Source of the DNA: JBMYZL01 sp049610385
Lineage (GTDB): Bacteria > Bacteroidota > Bacteroidia > Flavobacteriales_D > Sanyastnellaceae
Assembly: GCA_049610385.1 (NCBI GenBank)
Contig: JBMYZL010000001.1
Span: 1 to 64,000 of the forward strand
Length of the DNA: 64,000 bases
Reading direction: 5' to 3'
A program made the translations under genes and the position numbers. This document shows, in pieces, positions 36,398 to 46,400 of this stretch; within the stretch, counting starts at the first letter, position 1, and each line of letters starts with the position of its first letter. Under the pieces are notes generated by a model. That model was not told where the DNA came from and made no database searches. It saw only the letters and a program-made list of their open reading frames with translations.

Positions 36398-38269
36398 TCA
36401 CTCCACAACCAAAGGTTGCTTCCATTGCAGGCCTTTGGCCTCGCCAATCCAGAAGTACAAACCAGTTCCCCAAGTTTCGACGTAGATCTCTGATTGCGGT
36501 CCTCGACCCGACCAAACTTCCCGGCCACGGGCATCGACAATCCGATGCTGTGCATCCGATGGGATGCCATCCAAATAGAGCCGATCGAAGGCAGGAACTG
36601 GGAACACCGTAGGTTGGATGTCATCGTCAACATGGCCTACGCCTGTGGTGCAGTTGAAAACCGTCAACAGCATCGCATCCGCAAAAGAACAACCAGCATC
36701 ATCAGAAGCGGTCACAATGATGCTGTATGTCCCCGGGGCATAATCTCCAGGTTGGATGTAGTAAAATTGATTGATGCTTCCGTCTTGCCATGCATAATCG
36801 TACCCAGCGGGGGCATAGACCAGCAAGGACTCGTTTTCACAAATCGTGGTGTCCGCGCCAATGGTGAACTCATCCGTACTGGCTGATTCAACCACAATGG
36901 CCGTCTCATAGGTGCAATTGTTGTTGTCAGTGATGAGCACTTGATATGTGCCTCCAGCCAAATTGTCCAGCATATCCCCTTCTGTATCCTCCACATTGGG
37001 ACCATTCCAGATGATGTCGTACGGTCCGGTTGCACCGGAAACTTCAACATACGCAGATCCATTCAACGCTTCTTCACACGTCGCATCCTGTGCTCCCGTG
37101 GTAACCGACCAAGAAGCGGGAGCTGTGATTTCCCAAGATTGATTGAAGGCATTCCCACAGGCCGTGACAACTGAAGCCGCATACTCGCCAGGCACCAAGC
37201 CTCCGATGATGGCCTCACTTGAAGTGAATCCCGAAGGGCCCGTCCATTCAATCTCGAAATCCGAAACACCAGAAGCCACATACGGAGCAATCAATCCATT
37301 CGGGGAAGTGTCCTTGTCGAGTGGACAACTGATATTCGAGACTTGCGCCAACAACCCCGACTCCAAATCAGCGGATGACGTGGTCACAGAAATCCATGAA
37401 GTGCCCTCAGCACCTCCCCACCCATCCAATTGAATCAAATACAACTGTCCGACCTCCAAACAACTCGTTCGGAGGACACTGGCATAGCCATTGGCAACAG
37501 CACAACCACCCGGAACATCATCGTTCGAAGCGATCAGCTCGTATGAGTCAAAATCTCCACATGACTCCGCCCGATAGACCGCGAGCTGACTATCCATGTT
37601 CGTGCCGTCGTTGCATGAACTCACTTCGACCGGATCTGTAGTGGAGGCTTCAAAACTCAGCCAAACCGTTCGATTGATGTTGCCATCTGAGCCGCACCAA
37701 GTTCCCGGCAATGCGCAACTGCCGGTGGGTGCCGCGATGGGGCTCGGCTCTCCTGGTTCGACCGATCCTCCTGCATTCACGATGGCCACCACATCCCCAT
37801 CCACTTCCACCGGAAGTGCCGAACAAGGGGTGTCATGATCAATGAGCAAACTTTCTCCAACGACAAAAGTCCACGTGTTGCCGTCTCCCGTACCGCCCCA
37901 ATTTCCAGAAAAAATACCATCCATGAACAGCGCAACAGTCATGCCTCCGTCCCCATAGGAATCCACATAGATGAAATCCAAGGTGTCTCCAGCAGTCACA
38001 CAAAAGGGGCCTTCATCAAATGTGGAGTTACTCGCATAGATCTCTCCGGTGCCCCCGCCATTCTCTTCACATCCTACGTCGGGATTTCCATTGCTGAACA
38101 AAGTGCCATTTCCACAACCGTTGCCCGAAGGGACTACCTCCCAGTACATCTCATACCCCCAGGCATCGGTGCCAATCAAGAAAGAAAGTGCCACTTCATT
38201 GTCCTCGCATTGTGCAATTCCCGATGCGCCCATCGCCCATAAGAATATTGCTGTATATAAGACCTTCAT
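36398..38269 (-). CDS. Large secreted protein with type A T9SS sorting domain
   Basis: A 623-residue protein with a signal peptide (GASGIAQ). The N-terminal 140 residues are Cys-, Asn- and Gly-rich with DSYGDGG repeats, a calcium-binding-like pattern seen in other proteins of this window. A beta-sandwich-like region follows (about 145-300, SCALPGTWCG...TVWLSFEAS), then two SprB-type repeats (about 320-470), and a terminal sorting domain (VFPVPAFDRLYLDG...GLYFW). No catalytic motif is seen. Probably a surface adhesin or glycan-binding protein; the function is unknown. It is divergent from yaaA. Confidence 0.85.
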   Translation of the reverse strand: MKVLYTAIFLWAMGASGIAQCEDNEVALSFLIGTDAWGYEMYWEVVPSGNGCGNGTLFSNGNPDVGCEENGGGTGEIYASNSTFDEGPFCVTAGDTLDFIYVDSYGDGGMTVALFMDGIFSGNWGGTGDGNTWTFVVGESLLIDHDTPCSALPVEVDGDVVAIVNAGGSVEPGEPSPIAAPTGSCALPGTWCGSDGNINRTVWLSFEASTTDPVEVSSCNDGTNMDSQLAVYRAESCGDFDSYELIASNDDVPGGCAVANGYASVLRTSCLEVGQLYLIQLDGWGGAEGTSWISVTTSSADLESGLLAQVSNISCPLDKDTSPNGLIAPYVASGVSDFEIEWTGPSGFTSSEAIIGGLVPGEYAASVVTACGNAFNQSWEITAPASWSVTTGAQDATCEEALNGSAYVEVSGATGPYDIIWNGPNVEDTEGDMLDNLAGGTYQVLITDNNNCTYETAIVVESASTDEFTIGADTTICENESLLVYAPAGYDYAWQDGSINQFYYIQPGDYAPGTYSIIVTASDDAGCSFADAMLLTVFNCTTGVGHVDDDIQPTVFPVPAFDRLYLDGIPSDAQHRIVDARGREVWSGRGPQSEIYVETWGTGLYFWIGEAKGLQWKQPLVVE

Positions 38270-38306
38270 TTCAGCGGTTTTGTTTTGTCCGACAAAGTAA
38301 GCCCAC

Positions 38307-38339
38307 TTTGGGAAAGTCCAATTGCAATTCCTAATTTCG
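38307..38339 (+). promoter_or_regulatory. Promoter of the yaaA operon
   Basis: TTTG (38307-38310), a 21-base spacer, then TAATTTCG (38332-38339), one mismatch from TAnnTTTG. The start codon follows 17 bases later. On the opposite strand TACTTTG lies 18 bases after a TTG and may serve the divergent secreted protein. Confidence 0.55.
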
Positions 38340-38356
38340 TTGTTTGACCTGCAGAC

Positions 38357-39127
38357 ATGATTCTTCTCCTCTCACCTGCGAAAAGTTTGGATTTCGATCA
38401 TGCCCAGAGCATTGAAGCGGCCAGTCAACCCATTTTCCTTGAAGAAGCAGCCATTCTGGTTCAAAAATTGCGAAAGTTGAGTCGGAAGAAATTGCAAGAT
38501 TTGATGAAAGTCAATCCGGATTTGGCGGAGTTGAATGCCAAGCGATTTGCAGCTTTTGAAACCCCATTTCACCCGGGAAATGCGAAGCCTGCCGCCATGT
38601 GCTTTAAAGGAGAGGTGTACCGTGGATTGGATGCACCTTCACTGAACACACCAGAGTTGGAATATGCTCAGCGACATGTTCGAATCCTAAGTGGGCTTTA
38701 CGGTGTGCTTCGTCCGCTGGACCTCATGCAGCCCTATCGGTTGGAAATGGGCACACGTTGGGGGCCTACCGCAGCCAAGAACAATTTGTACAAGTTTTGG
38801 GGGGATCAGATTGCTGAAGTGCTTGAAAAAGATGCCGAAGGATGCATTGTCAATCTGGCCAGCAATGAATACAGCAAGGTTGCGAAATTGGCAGACTCAC
38901 AAGACCGTGTGATTGACGTGCATTTCAAGGATTGGCACAAAGGACAACTGAAGGCGCTGATGACCTATGCCAAGCATGCCCGTGGCGCCATGGCCCGCCA
39001 TCTGATTCGCAAGCAAGCAACAGCCCCTGAAGACATGTTGGACTTTGAAGACATGGGATATCGATTCAGCGAAGCTGATTCCACTGAAAACGAATGGACT
39101 TTCACTCGAAACATAAAAAACACATGA
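38357..39127 (+). CDS. yaaA: Peroxide-stress protein YaaA (UPF0246)
   Basis: The 256-residue product matches the YaaA/UPF0246 family throughout: MILLLSPAKSLDF at the N-terminus, FNPxxAKPA-like HPGNAKPAAMCFKGEVYRGL, LSGLYGVLRPLDLMQPYRLEMG, NLASNEYSKV, and a C-terminal ARGAMARHLI. In E. coli YaaA limits free iron and oxidative DNA damage under peroxide stress. It overlaps the next gene by four bases (ATGA), so the two are co-translated. Confidence 0.95.
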   Translation: MILLLSPAKSLDFDHAQSIEAASQPIFLEEAAILVQKLRKLSRKKLQDLMKVNPDLAELNAKRFAAFETPFHPGNAKPAAMCFKGEVYRGLDAPSLNTPELEYAQRHVRILSGLYGVLRPLDLMQPYRLEMGTRWGPTAAKNNLYKFWGDQIAEVLEKDAEGCIVNLASNEYSKVAKLADSQDRVIDVHFKDWHKGQLKALMTYAKHARGAMARHLIRKQATAPEDMLDFEDMGYRFSEADSTENEWTFTRNIKNT

Positions 39128-39801
39128 TGATGAAAAACATAAATTGGATGGCAGCCTGGGCTGCGTTGATCTTGCTGGCCTCACCCGTTGTGAGCGACGC
39201 ACAAAACGAAACAGAATTGAAAGATTTAAGCTATGCCCTCGGGGTTTTGTTCGGCAACAACTTGGCCCAACAAGGCGTCAATGAAATCGACGCTGCCGCC
39301 CTGGCCAATGGTCTGCAAGAGAATTTGGCAGGAACCGCGACCCTCTCGCCAGAAGACGCAAATGCCCTCGTCACGGAAGTGATGACGGCCAAAAAGGAAG
39401 CCCAAGGTGCGGCCTATCGTCAAGAATGTCTCGATTTCCTCGAGGCGAACAAAAAGCAACCGGCCATTGAAATCACCGATTCTGGTTTGCAATATCGACA
39501 CGATGTGGTGGGCACAGGGGCGTCTCCTGACGCCAGTTCAACGGTCGAAGTCCATTACCGTGGCACCCTCATCGACGGGACTGAGTTTGACTCCAGCTAT
39601 AAGCGGGGAGAGACCATCAGTTTCCCTTTAAATGGTGTGATTCCCGGCTGGACAGAAGGTTTGCAATTGATGAAGGTGGGAGGCAAAACCACATTTTGGA
39701 TTCCACAAGAGTTGGCATACGGGGCACGTCCCAATCCAAATGGACCTATTCCCCCTTATGCCGCTTTGATTTTCGAAGTAGAGCTGATCAGCATTCAATA
39801 A
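39124..39801 (+). CDS. FKBP-type peptidyl-prolyl isomerase, exported
   Basis: The 225-residue product has a signal peptide (cut near VSDAQ), an N-terminal dimerisation domain of the Mip/FklB type (about 27-115, LSYALGVLFGNNL), and a C-terminal FKBP domain (about 125-225): VEVHYRGTLIDGTEFDSSY, FPLNGVIPGWTEGLQLM, PQELAYGARP and LIFEVELISI. It catalyses prolyl isomerisation in the periplasm. Three ATGs in a row at 39124-39132 leave the exact start open. Confidence 0.94.
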   Translation: MMMKNINWMAAWAALILLASPVVSDAQNETELKDLSYALGVLFGNNLAQQGVNEIDAAALANGLQENLAGTATLSPEDANALVTEVMTAKKEAQGAAYRQECLDFLEANKKQPAIEITDSGLQYRHDVVGTGASPDASSTVEVHYRGTLIDGTEFDSSYKRGETISFPLNGVIPGWTEGLQLMKVGGKTTFWIPQELAYGARPNPNGPIPPYAALIFEVELISIQ

Positions 39802-39816
39802 ATCGCGAAACAAGTT

Positions 39817-41100
39817 ATGGAAAGAGAGGTTTGGATTGAGAATGACGCTGTCGTTCTCGGATTGTTGTTGGGCACCTTGGCTTTGATTTTTCATGCCTCG
39901 AACCGCCCGTCATTCTCAAGATTTTTCAAAATCATCCCTACCCTCCTCCTCTGTTATTTTCTGCCTGCAGCGTACAATTCATTGGGCTTGATTGACGGTG
40001 AATCTTCCCAATTGTATTTCGTTGCCTCGCGATATTTGTTACCAGCCAGTTTGATTTTGCTTTGCTTGAGCATTGATTTGAAAGGAATTTTCAACTTGGG
40101 GCCCAAAGCGTTAATCATGTTCTTTGCCGCCACCATCGGCATTGTGATTGGGGGACCTCTGGCCTTGTGGCTTGTCAGTTTCATCGAGCCCGACGTATTG
40201 GGTGGTGATTCTCCTGATGCTTTCTGGAGAGGCCTTTCCACGGTTGCCGGTTCTTGGATCGGTGGAGGGGCGAATCAGGCCGCATTGAAGGAAATTTCGA
40301 TGACCTCGGACAACCAATTCAGCGCCATGCTGATTGTAGACGTGTTCGTAGCCAATCTTTGGATGCCTTTCCTGCTGATTGGAGCTGGAATGAGCGCAGT
40401 TTTGGACAAAAAACTCAAGGCTGATGCCAGTGCGGTAGATGCTTTGAAGGAGAAAATTGAAGCCTACTCCGCCAGCATCGCGAGGACACCCAGCTTTTCA
40501 GATTTGATTTTGATTGTGGGATTGGCCTTTGCGGGTGTGGCTGTTGCGCATGCTTTCGCCGATTGGGCAGCTCCTGCTATTGCCGATTCATTTGCCCAAA
40601 TTCGAGACCAAAACCCAGATAGCTTCGTACAATTTCTCAGCAGCCTAGAGCAAGGGTTTTTCTGGTTGGTAGTGGTTGCAACTGCAGTTGGAATTGCACT
40701 GAGCTTTACTCGAGCTCGTCAATATGAAGGTGCAGGGGCATCCAAAATAGGAAGCGTGTTTTTGTACACACTCGTGGCCACCATCGGGATGAAAATGAAC
40801 ATTGCCCAACTGATTGCCAATTGGGACCAATATTGGACAGTGATTCTAATCGGTCTGATTTGGATGTTGACGCACATTATCGTGCTTCTCAGTGTAGCCA
40901 AAATCATTCGCGCCCCATTTTTCTTCGTGGCTGTTGGTTCTCAAGCCAATGTAGGAGGTGCTGCTTCTGCCCCTATTGTGGCCAGTGCGTTCTCACCCGC
41001 GCTCGCCCCAGTAGGAGTTTTGCTTGCCGTTCTCGGTTATGCGGTAGGCACTGTCGGAGCGGTTTTGTGCATGGAGCTGATGCACGCCATTTCGTTGTAG
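39817..41100 (+). CDS. DUF819 family membrane protein
   Basis: A 427-residue integral membrane protein with about 12 hydrophobic segments. DUF819 landmarks are GSWIGGGANQAAL and VGSQANVGGAASAPIVAS, two inverted-repeat-like glycine-rich stretches suggesting a transporter with re-entrant loops. The substrate is unknown. It follows the FKBP gene by 15 bases. The start ATG gives MEREVWIENDAVVLG, which is usual for the family. Confidence 0.9.
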   Translation: MEREVWIENDAVVLGLLLGTLALIFHASNRPSFSRFFKIIPTLLLCYFLPAAYNSLGLIDGESSQLYFVASRYLLPASLILLCLSIDLKGIFNLGPKALIMFFAATIGIVIGGPLALWLVSFIEPDVLGGDSPDAFWRGLSTVAGSWIGGGANQAALKEISMTSDNQFSAMLIVDVFVANLWMPFLLIGAGMSAVLDKKLKADASAVDALKEKIEAYSASIARTPSFSDLILIVGLAFAGVAVAHAFADWAAPAIADSFAQIRDQNPDSFVQFLSSLEQGFFWLVVVATAVGIALSFTRARQYEGAGASKIGSVFLYTLVATIGMKMNIAQLIANWDQYWTVILIGLIWMLTHIIVLLSVAKIIRAPFFFVAVGSQANVGGAASAPIVASAFSPALAPVGVLLAVLGYAVGTVGAVLCMELMHAISL

Positions 41101-41134
41101 CCTCGGTTTTTAATAAGGTCTGGGTCTTCAAGCT

Positions 41135-42472
41135 TTATCGCACGTCGCTGGTGGAAGAGAATCTGGATTCTCTCAGTTGGGTGACTTGCTCCCTTACGCG
41201 TTCTGGGATGGAACGAATTTTGTAAAGAACTTTTCTGCGATCCTTGGGGTCTCGTGAGCGTTCTATCAACGCGAATCCCAAAACGAGTTGACTCTCAGCA
41301 TTGATGAGCCGAATAACCTTGGCCCTCTTCGATCTTTGCGATTCAGGGGACACGTTATCCGCATTTTCAATGATTTCGTCAAATTCCCTTGTGGTCAGGG
41401 CATGCGGAGCGATTTCCACCAATTTTTGGAACTCACCTGAAACAACCAAATCTTGGTTCACAATGGCTGAAATCTCCTCCGATTCGAAGACTCCGGTTTG
41501 ATCGCGTCGGCTCGCAGGAAGAGTACTCTTCAATGCCTTGCCACGAATCAAAACACCAAGAACAACACCCAAAAAGAACAAAAGAATCCCCCCAAGTTCA
41601 TTCAACACCGTAAACCCATCAAAATCTGTTGACACACGCGGAGTCCATTCCATTTGATTGAATTTGGATATGCCTTCAAATGCCAAATCATCCGATAAAT
41701 CCATTTTTCGCGCCAAATCAAATTGCAGTTCTAATTGGCCCAATCCAACATCAACGCAATTGCCGTTTACCCGCCAAACCGCCCCAGGTGTTTCAAACTC
41801 TTTCAAGAATTGAGGCCAACTGTCATCCAGGAACCTCTTTACCACTCCCGAATTTTTATCAATCAAACAGGAAGCGCTCTCACCCCAGCAGTATAAGTAG
41901 TCCTGGGTTTGCACCAATCCCAATTCCACCATTCCTGAGAGAAGCAACTCAGTATCTGTCTCCCGAATCCAAATTCCATCAAACGAACAACTCCAGATGT
42001 GACCTGAATTCAAAACATTCAATTGATCCGAATTGCACCAGACGATGGCAGTTGAAGGCGATTCTACCCCCTCAGGGAGTGGAAGCAATTTTTGGACTCC
42101 CCACAATCCATCCATCTTCATCACAATTGCCAATTCGCGTCCTTGACGCTTCACCCAAACATCGGATTCTGGGCTGATTTGCCACAAACTGTTCAACGCC
42201 TCAGGATGCCCACCCAACAGACTATTTTGGGAAGGTATTTCCTCAATGGCCAAATAACCGCCAATGCCCTGTAATTCATCAAATGAAAAGGGCGAATTGT
42301 AGACAAGTCGATTGGTCAATTGATTGTCGACAACTCCCTCATAATTCCAACTCTGTTCCCCAGGACCTTCAGATTTTGAATTCGTTGAATCAACTCCAGA
42401 AATCACCGGAACGAAAGCCGAAAAGGCCATCATGCCCCATAAATTCATTTGTTGATAAAACCAGCTCTTCAT
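41135..42472 (-). CDS. Membrane-spanning protein with a winged-helix-like cytoplasmic domain
   Basis: A 445-residue protein. Residues 1-26 are a signal sequence or first helix, and 27-290 form a beta-rich domain with repeated Trp/Ile strands, perhaps a propeller. A single helix at 292-309 is followed by Arg and Lys, placing the C-terminus inside the cell. Residues 350-420 look like a winged helix: LTTREFDEIIENADNVSPES, then RSKRAKVIRLINAE, then a wing ERSRDPKDRRKVLYKI resembling that of MarR-type regulators. No kinase or receiver domain is present. It could be a one-component transmembrane regulator that senses an envelope signal. The family is not named by me, and the DNA-binding call is an inference from pattern. 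Confidence 0.7.
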   Translation of the reverse strand: MKSWFYQQMNLWGMMAFSAFVPVISGVDSTNSKSEGPGEQSWNYEGVVDNQLTNRLVYNSPFSFDELQGIGGYLAIEEIPSQNSLLGGHPEALNSLWQISPESDVWVKRQGRELAIVMKMDGLWGVQKLLPLPEGVESPSTAIVWCNSDQLNVLNSGHIWSCSFDGIWIRETDTELLLSGMVELGLVQTQDYLYCWGESASCLIDKNSGVVKRFLDDSWPQFLKEFETPGAVWRVNGNCVDVGLGQLELQFDLARKMDLSDDLAFEGISKFNQMEWTPRVSTDFDGFTVLNELGGILLFFLGVVLGVLIRGKALKSTLPASRRDQTGVFESEEISAIVNQDLVVSGEFQKLVEIAPHALTTREFDEIIENADNVSPESQRSKRAKVIRLINAESQLVLGFALIERSRDPKDRRKVLYKIRSIPERVREQVTQLRESRFSSTSDVR

Positions 42473-42663
42473 TTTAAAACCAAACTGTCCAATATTCTGT
42501 TAATTGGTCAATTAGAGGAAATCAGAAAAATGTGTTTTTATGTAAACAACGAGAAGATAACGCTTTTCTCACAGGTTTCAACACAATTCTTCGCTCCTGA
42601 TGATTGATATTTAGAGCGTCGTGATGAGACTTGACGAAATGGCTTGTTCCGACGACTTGACAG

Positions 42664-42699
42664 AAAATGCCACAACCAACGGGATGTGGCATTTTTTTT
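42664..42699. terminator. Terminator downstream of ribA
   Basis: AAAATGCCACA (42664-42674) pairs with TGTGGCATTTT (42685-42695). It is followed by an eight-T run on the plus strand and preceded by A-run sequence that gives four Ts on the minus strand. It lies 33 bases beyond the ribA stop. The rest of the 259-base gap 42473-42731 holds no gene I can support. Confidence 0.75.
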
Positions 42700-42731
42700 A
42701 GCGCAATGGATATGATTCCATGGGATTCACC

Positions 42732-43349
42732 TCAAACATTCTCATCCAACCAGTGCCCGGATTTTCTCTTGGCTTCGAGATAGGCAGCATTTTCAATGGT
42801 CGAAGGAATGACGATTGGAATTCGTTCTATCACATCAATACCACCTTCCTCCAATGCACTCATTTTTTCAGGATTGTTCGTGAGTAAACGAACGGCATCA
42901 ATGCGCAATTCTTGTAAGATGGAAACAGCATCTGAGTAGTTTCGTTCATCATCTGCATGTCCAAGAACCCTGTTGGCCTCAAACGTATCCAAACCCTCTT
43001 TGTCTTGGACGTTATAGGCCCTTAGCTTGTTCACCAACCCAATTCCTCTCCCCTCTTGCCGCAAATAAAGGAGAATGCCTGGGGTTGAATCGGAACCCAG
43101 CAATTGCAATGCATGATTCAATTGAGGACCACATTCGCATCGTTTGGAGCCAAAAACATCACCCGTCATGCATTCACTGTGAATCCGAACAGGAACGGTG
43201 AAGCCTTCAGGAATTGAAGAATCACCTGATGACCACAAGGATTCATGGACAAAAGCCAAGTGGGGGTTGCTTTCCTCACTCTTCCCAAAAGCCAGAATGA
43301 CAAACGGACCAAATTGGGTAGGAATGTGTGCCGACACGAGTCGTTTCAT
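42732..43349 (-). CDS. ribA: GTP cyclohydrolase II
   Basis: A 205-residue stand-alone RibA. The zinc site is MTGDVFGSKRCECGPQL with Cys residues (plus the upstream Cys of HSECM), the GTP and catalytic loop is LYLRQEGRGIGLVNKLRAY, and DTFEANRVLGHADDERNY is family-typical. It opens GTP to the pyrimidine precursor of riboflavin. The start at 43349 is supported by a -7 box four bases upstream; the longer frame would run into it. A second RibA-like domain in the window (55457 gene) lacks these cysteines, so this gene probably carries the activity. Confidence 0.95.
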   Translation of the reverse strand: MKRLVSAHIPTQFGPFVILAFGKSEESNPHLAFVHESLWSSGDSSIPEGFTVPVRIHSECMTGDVFGSKRCECGPQLNHALQLLGSDSTPGILLYLRQEGRGIGLVNKLRAYNVQDKEGLDTFEANRVLGHADDERNYSDAVSILQELRIDAVRLLTNNPEKMSALEEGGIDVIERIPIVIPSTIENAAYLEAKRKSGHWLDENV

Positions 43350-43353
43350 GGCA

Positions 43354-43361
43354 CAAAAATA
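43354..43361 (-). promoter_or_regulatory. -7 box of ribA
   Basis: On the minus strand TATTTTTG, an exact TAnnTTTG, is followed by TGCC and then the ribA ATG. It lies just after the terminator of the preceding gene, so ribA has its own, probably leaderless, transcript. There is no room for an FMN riboswitch. Confidence 0.6.
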
Positions 43362-43383
43362 GAAACCAAAGTTCCTTGAAAGA

Positions 43384-43416
43384 AAAAGGTCGTTGTCCAC
43401 GTGGTGGACAACGACC
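43384..43416 (-). terminator. Terminator of the large repeat-protein gene
   Basis: GGTCGTTGTCCAC (43388-43400) pairs perfectly with GTGGACAACGACC (43404-43416) across a three-base loop, and TTTTTC follows on the minus strand. The hairpin starts 32 bases after the stop of the gene ending at 43449. Confidence 0.9.
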
Positions 43417-43448
43417 CTTCTTCTTCAATGCAATTCAAATGCAATCCT

Positions 43449-46400
43449 TCAATCGCAGTCGGTTCCGAACACTGAGAGGAATGAAAGCAAGTCAGGCGTA
43501 GCAATTGTGCCATCACCATCCAAGTCTCCTGGGCACGCACTCACCGTGCTGAAGAAGCAAGATCCATCCTCAACATTCGCACTCGACATAAAGTTTTCTG
43601 CTCCGTCATAAGTACATCCATAGACAATGGCAGTCGCACAACTTCCATCATCTTCTCCGGCGAAAGGATCGAATTCCAAGCTGAAAGGATCGGTACAACC
43701 CGCACACATGTCACAACTGTTGAAACAAGACGCAGAAGTTGTCATATCCTCTCCGGCCACCGTCAGAACACGGTTGCCTCCATTGCCACAATCACCTACA
43801 CTTTCATCCTGTCCCCACTGATTTCCATTGATAAACTTGTACTCATAATCGCCATTCGCCAAGGCAATGGTGATCTCGTAAACGCCATATCCCAATGCCG
43901 GCACATTGGTGCTGCCTGGTTCCCAGCCTTGGAAAGAGCCCGCAATGTGAACACCATCAGCCGAAACCATTTCGTTGGACATGTTCACCCTGAAAGTGAT
44001 CAGGTATTGACAACTGTTGTCGTCCGCATCGGCGTCTTCGTCATAGTTCTGTGCCGATGAATCTTGACAACCTGGATTGTAGTAACATGAGCCATCGTCC
44101 TCTGTGGCATTCGGATTGAAATTCACCGCAGATTCGTCCATGCATCCGGAGATGTTTGCGGCACAGGCCTCACAGCTGTTCCAACATACGGCAGGCAAGG
44201 TCATGTCTGCATCGAGCACCAAAGATCGATTCGTGTAACCGTCAATGGTGGATGTACAGGACTCACCTTCATCAAACATTTCCTGGTTCGACCAACCGTC
44301 AAGCGTGAATTTGTACTCAATGGTATCGGCCACAATGTCGACCGTCAAGTCATAAATCATATCACCATCAGCATCAGACATCGGTGCACAACCACCACAC
44401 CAGCCATTGAAGCTGCTGTTCAAGTTGACCGTTCCATATGTTCCATCGTATTGCGACATGTCCACTTGGAACGTAATTGTGTAGGTCTCAACGGGAACGA
44501 CATCGTCATTGCAAACGCCATCGCAGGTGCCATAATAATCAACGTTGTCAGAAAATGCTTCAGTGGTGCGATTTGCGTAAGCCGCATAATCCGTGATCGG
44601 AGCGCAATCGGCACCTTCAACCATGTCATTGACCAAATCTTCTTGATCTGTAAACCCGTTGATGGCATACTTGTATTCAACTGTTCCGCTCAAATCATAA
44701 ATGATGACTTCATAGACACCGTCACCATCATCATCCGTAAGAACGTTGTAACCATCATTGGCACACCAGCCACACCAGGGTCCAGTCACAAACACCTCGT
44801 AGAAGTCTGGAGCGCAACCCATGTCAACGCTGAAAGAGGTTCCCGTGCTCAAATCCTGACAGGCACCACAACTGTTGAAGCAAACAATGTCCAACACCTG
44901 ATCTTCTCCTGTGCGCACCAAAGTCCTGTTGAATCCGCCGATACCGTTCGGCGCTCCACAACCATCGGACTCAAAATCATGAGTCTCTTCACCATCGGTG
45001 TTGGCAACGCCGTCGATATATGGGTTTCCATTGTTGAATTTGTACTGGATTTCAGCCGAACCCTCTACAAAAACCGTGGTCGTCCAAATCCCATCCGAAT
45101 CATCGTCATTCATCAATATGGCTCCTGCCTGCCATTGTGGGTCGGTGAAAGATGACATCAGATAAATTCCATCAGCGGAAACGGATTCCAAGTTGTTCGC
45201 ATCCACAGAGAAAGTGATATCCGCCCCTGGCGTTGGCAGTGTACATTCAGACCCGCACTGTTCGTAACAATAACGAATCACCAAATCCTCATCCCCAACA
45301 ACAACTGAACGATTGCTATTGGTCGAACAAGCCGAAGGGACGGCTTCCTCACTGCCCCAAGCATTGCCGTTAACGAATTTGTACTCATATGTGAAGGGTT
45401 CCAATTCGAGGGTAACTGCATAAATTCCATCACCGTCAGGATCCAACATTTCTGTCGAGCCGGGGCTCCATGATTGGAAACTGCCTGCAACGTGCACGCC
45501 ATCGTCAGAAACCTCTTGCTGCGACATGTCAACTTCCAAAGTCACGCTGGTCGTCGCTGAAGTTTCGCCACAATTCAAACAAGCCGAAAAACAAACGGGA
45601 TCCAAAACTGCATCCTCAGTGCCAACTGAAAACAAGCGGTTGACGTCTCCTGAACCGTCTCCACAAGAAGGTGGAACAGATTCCGCATACTCCCAACCAG
45701 GTCCATTGCAAAACTTGTACAAAGCATCAGAGTTGACTGGAACGTCTAAAGAAACACTGTAGATGCCGTCGCCATCAGAATCAGACAACTGCGTTGCCCC
45801 TGGGTTCCATCCAGTGACATTCGTTCCTAAAAATACACCCGCTGGGTTCGCTGGTGTCTCCGCCATGTTCACTTGAAAAGTTACAGTCACTGTTTCTGGT
45901 TCGCCAGTGGAACAAGCATCACAACTGTTATAGCAAACTACACCTGCATCTGCATTGTCCGTGATTGTGATTGTGCGGTTGACATATCCATCAATTGTTG
46001 TTGTACAAGACTCGCCCCCAGCAAAATTTTCCTGTGCATCCCAACCATCTAAGGTGAATTTGTACTCATAGGTGCCAGCCGCCAAGGATCCCGTAATGGA
46101 ATAAACCATGTCCCCGTCTTCATCCGTCATCTCCCAACAACCGCCGCACCAGCCATTGAAACTGCCATTGCAATTCACCGTACCAAAAGTACCTGTGTAC
46201 TGAGACATGTCCACATGAAAGGTGACGTCAAAAAATTCCGCACCACCGTCGGATTCACCACAAGCCACGCAACTGTTCCAACACGTTGTGGGAATGACCG
46301 TATCGCCGGCCACCTGAATAAGGCGATTCGTGTAAATTCCGGTAGTCAAAGTACACGACTCTCCACCTTCAAACACCTCCTCAGCATTCCAACCATCCAA

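Noticed and set aside
42623..42700. A 25-codon frame ending in ...MWHFF inside the terminator at 42664-42699, resembling an attenuator leader peptide.
   Set aside because: The only gene beyond it, ribA, points the other way, so there is nothing for it to control; the frame is best explained by the hairpin sequence.
43350..43448. A possible FMN riboswitch upstream of ribA.
   Set aside because: Only 34 bases separate the ribA start from the preceding terminator, far too little for the FMN aptamer.
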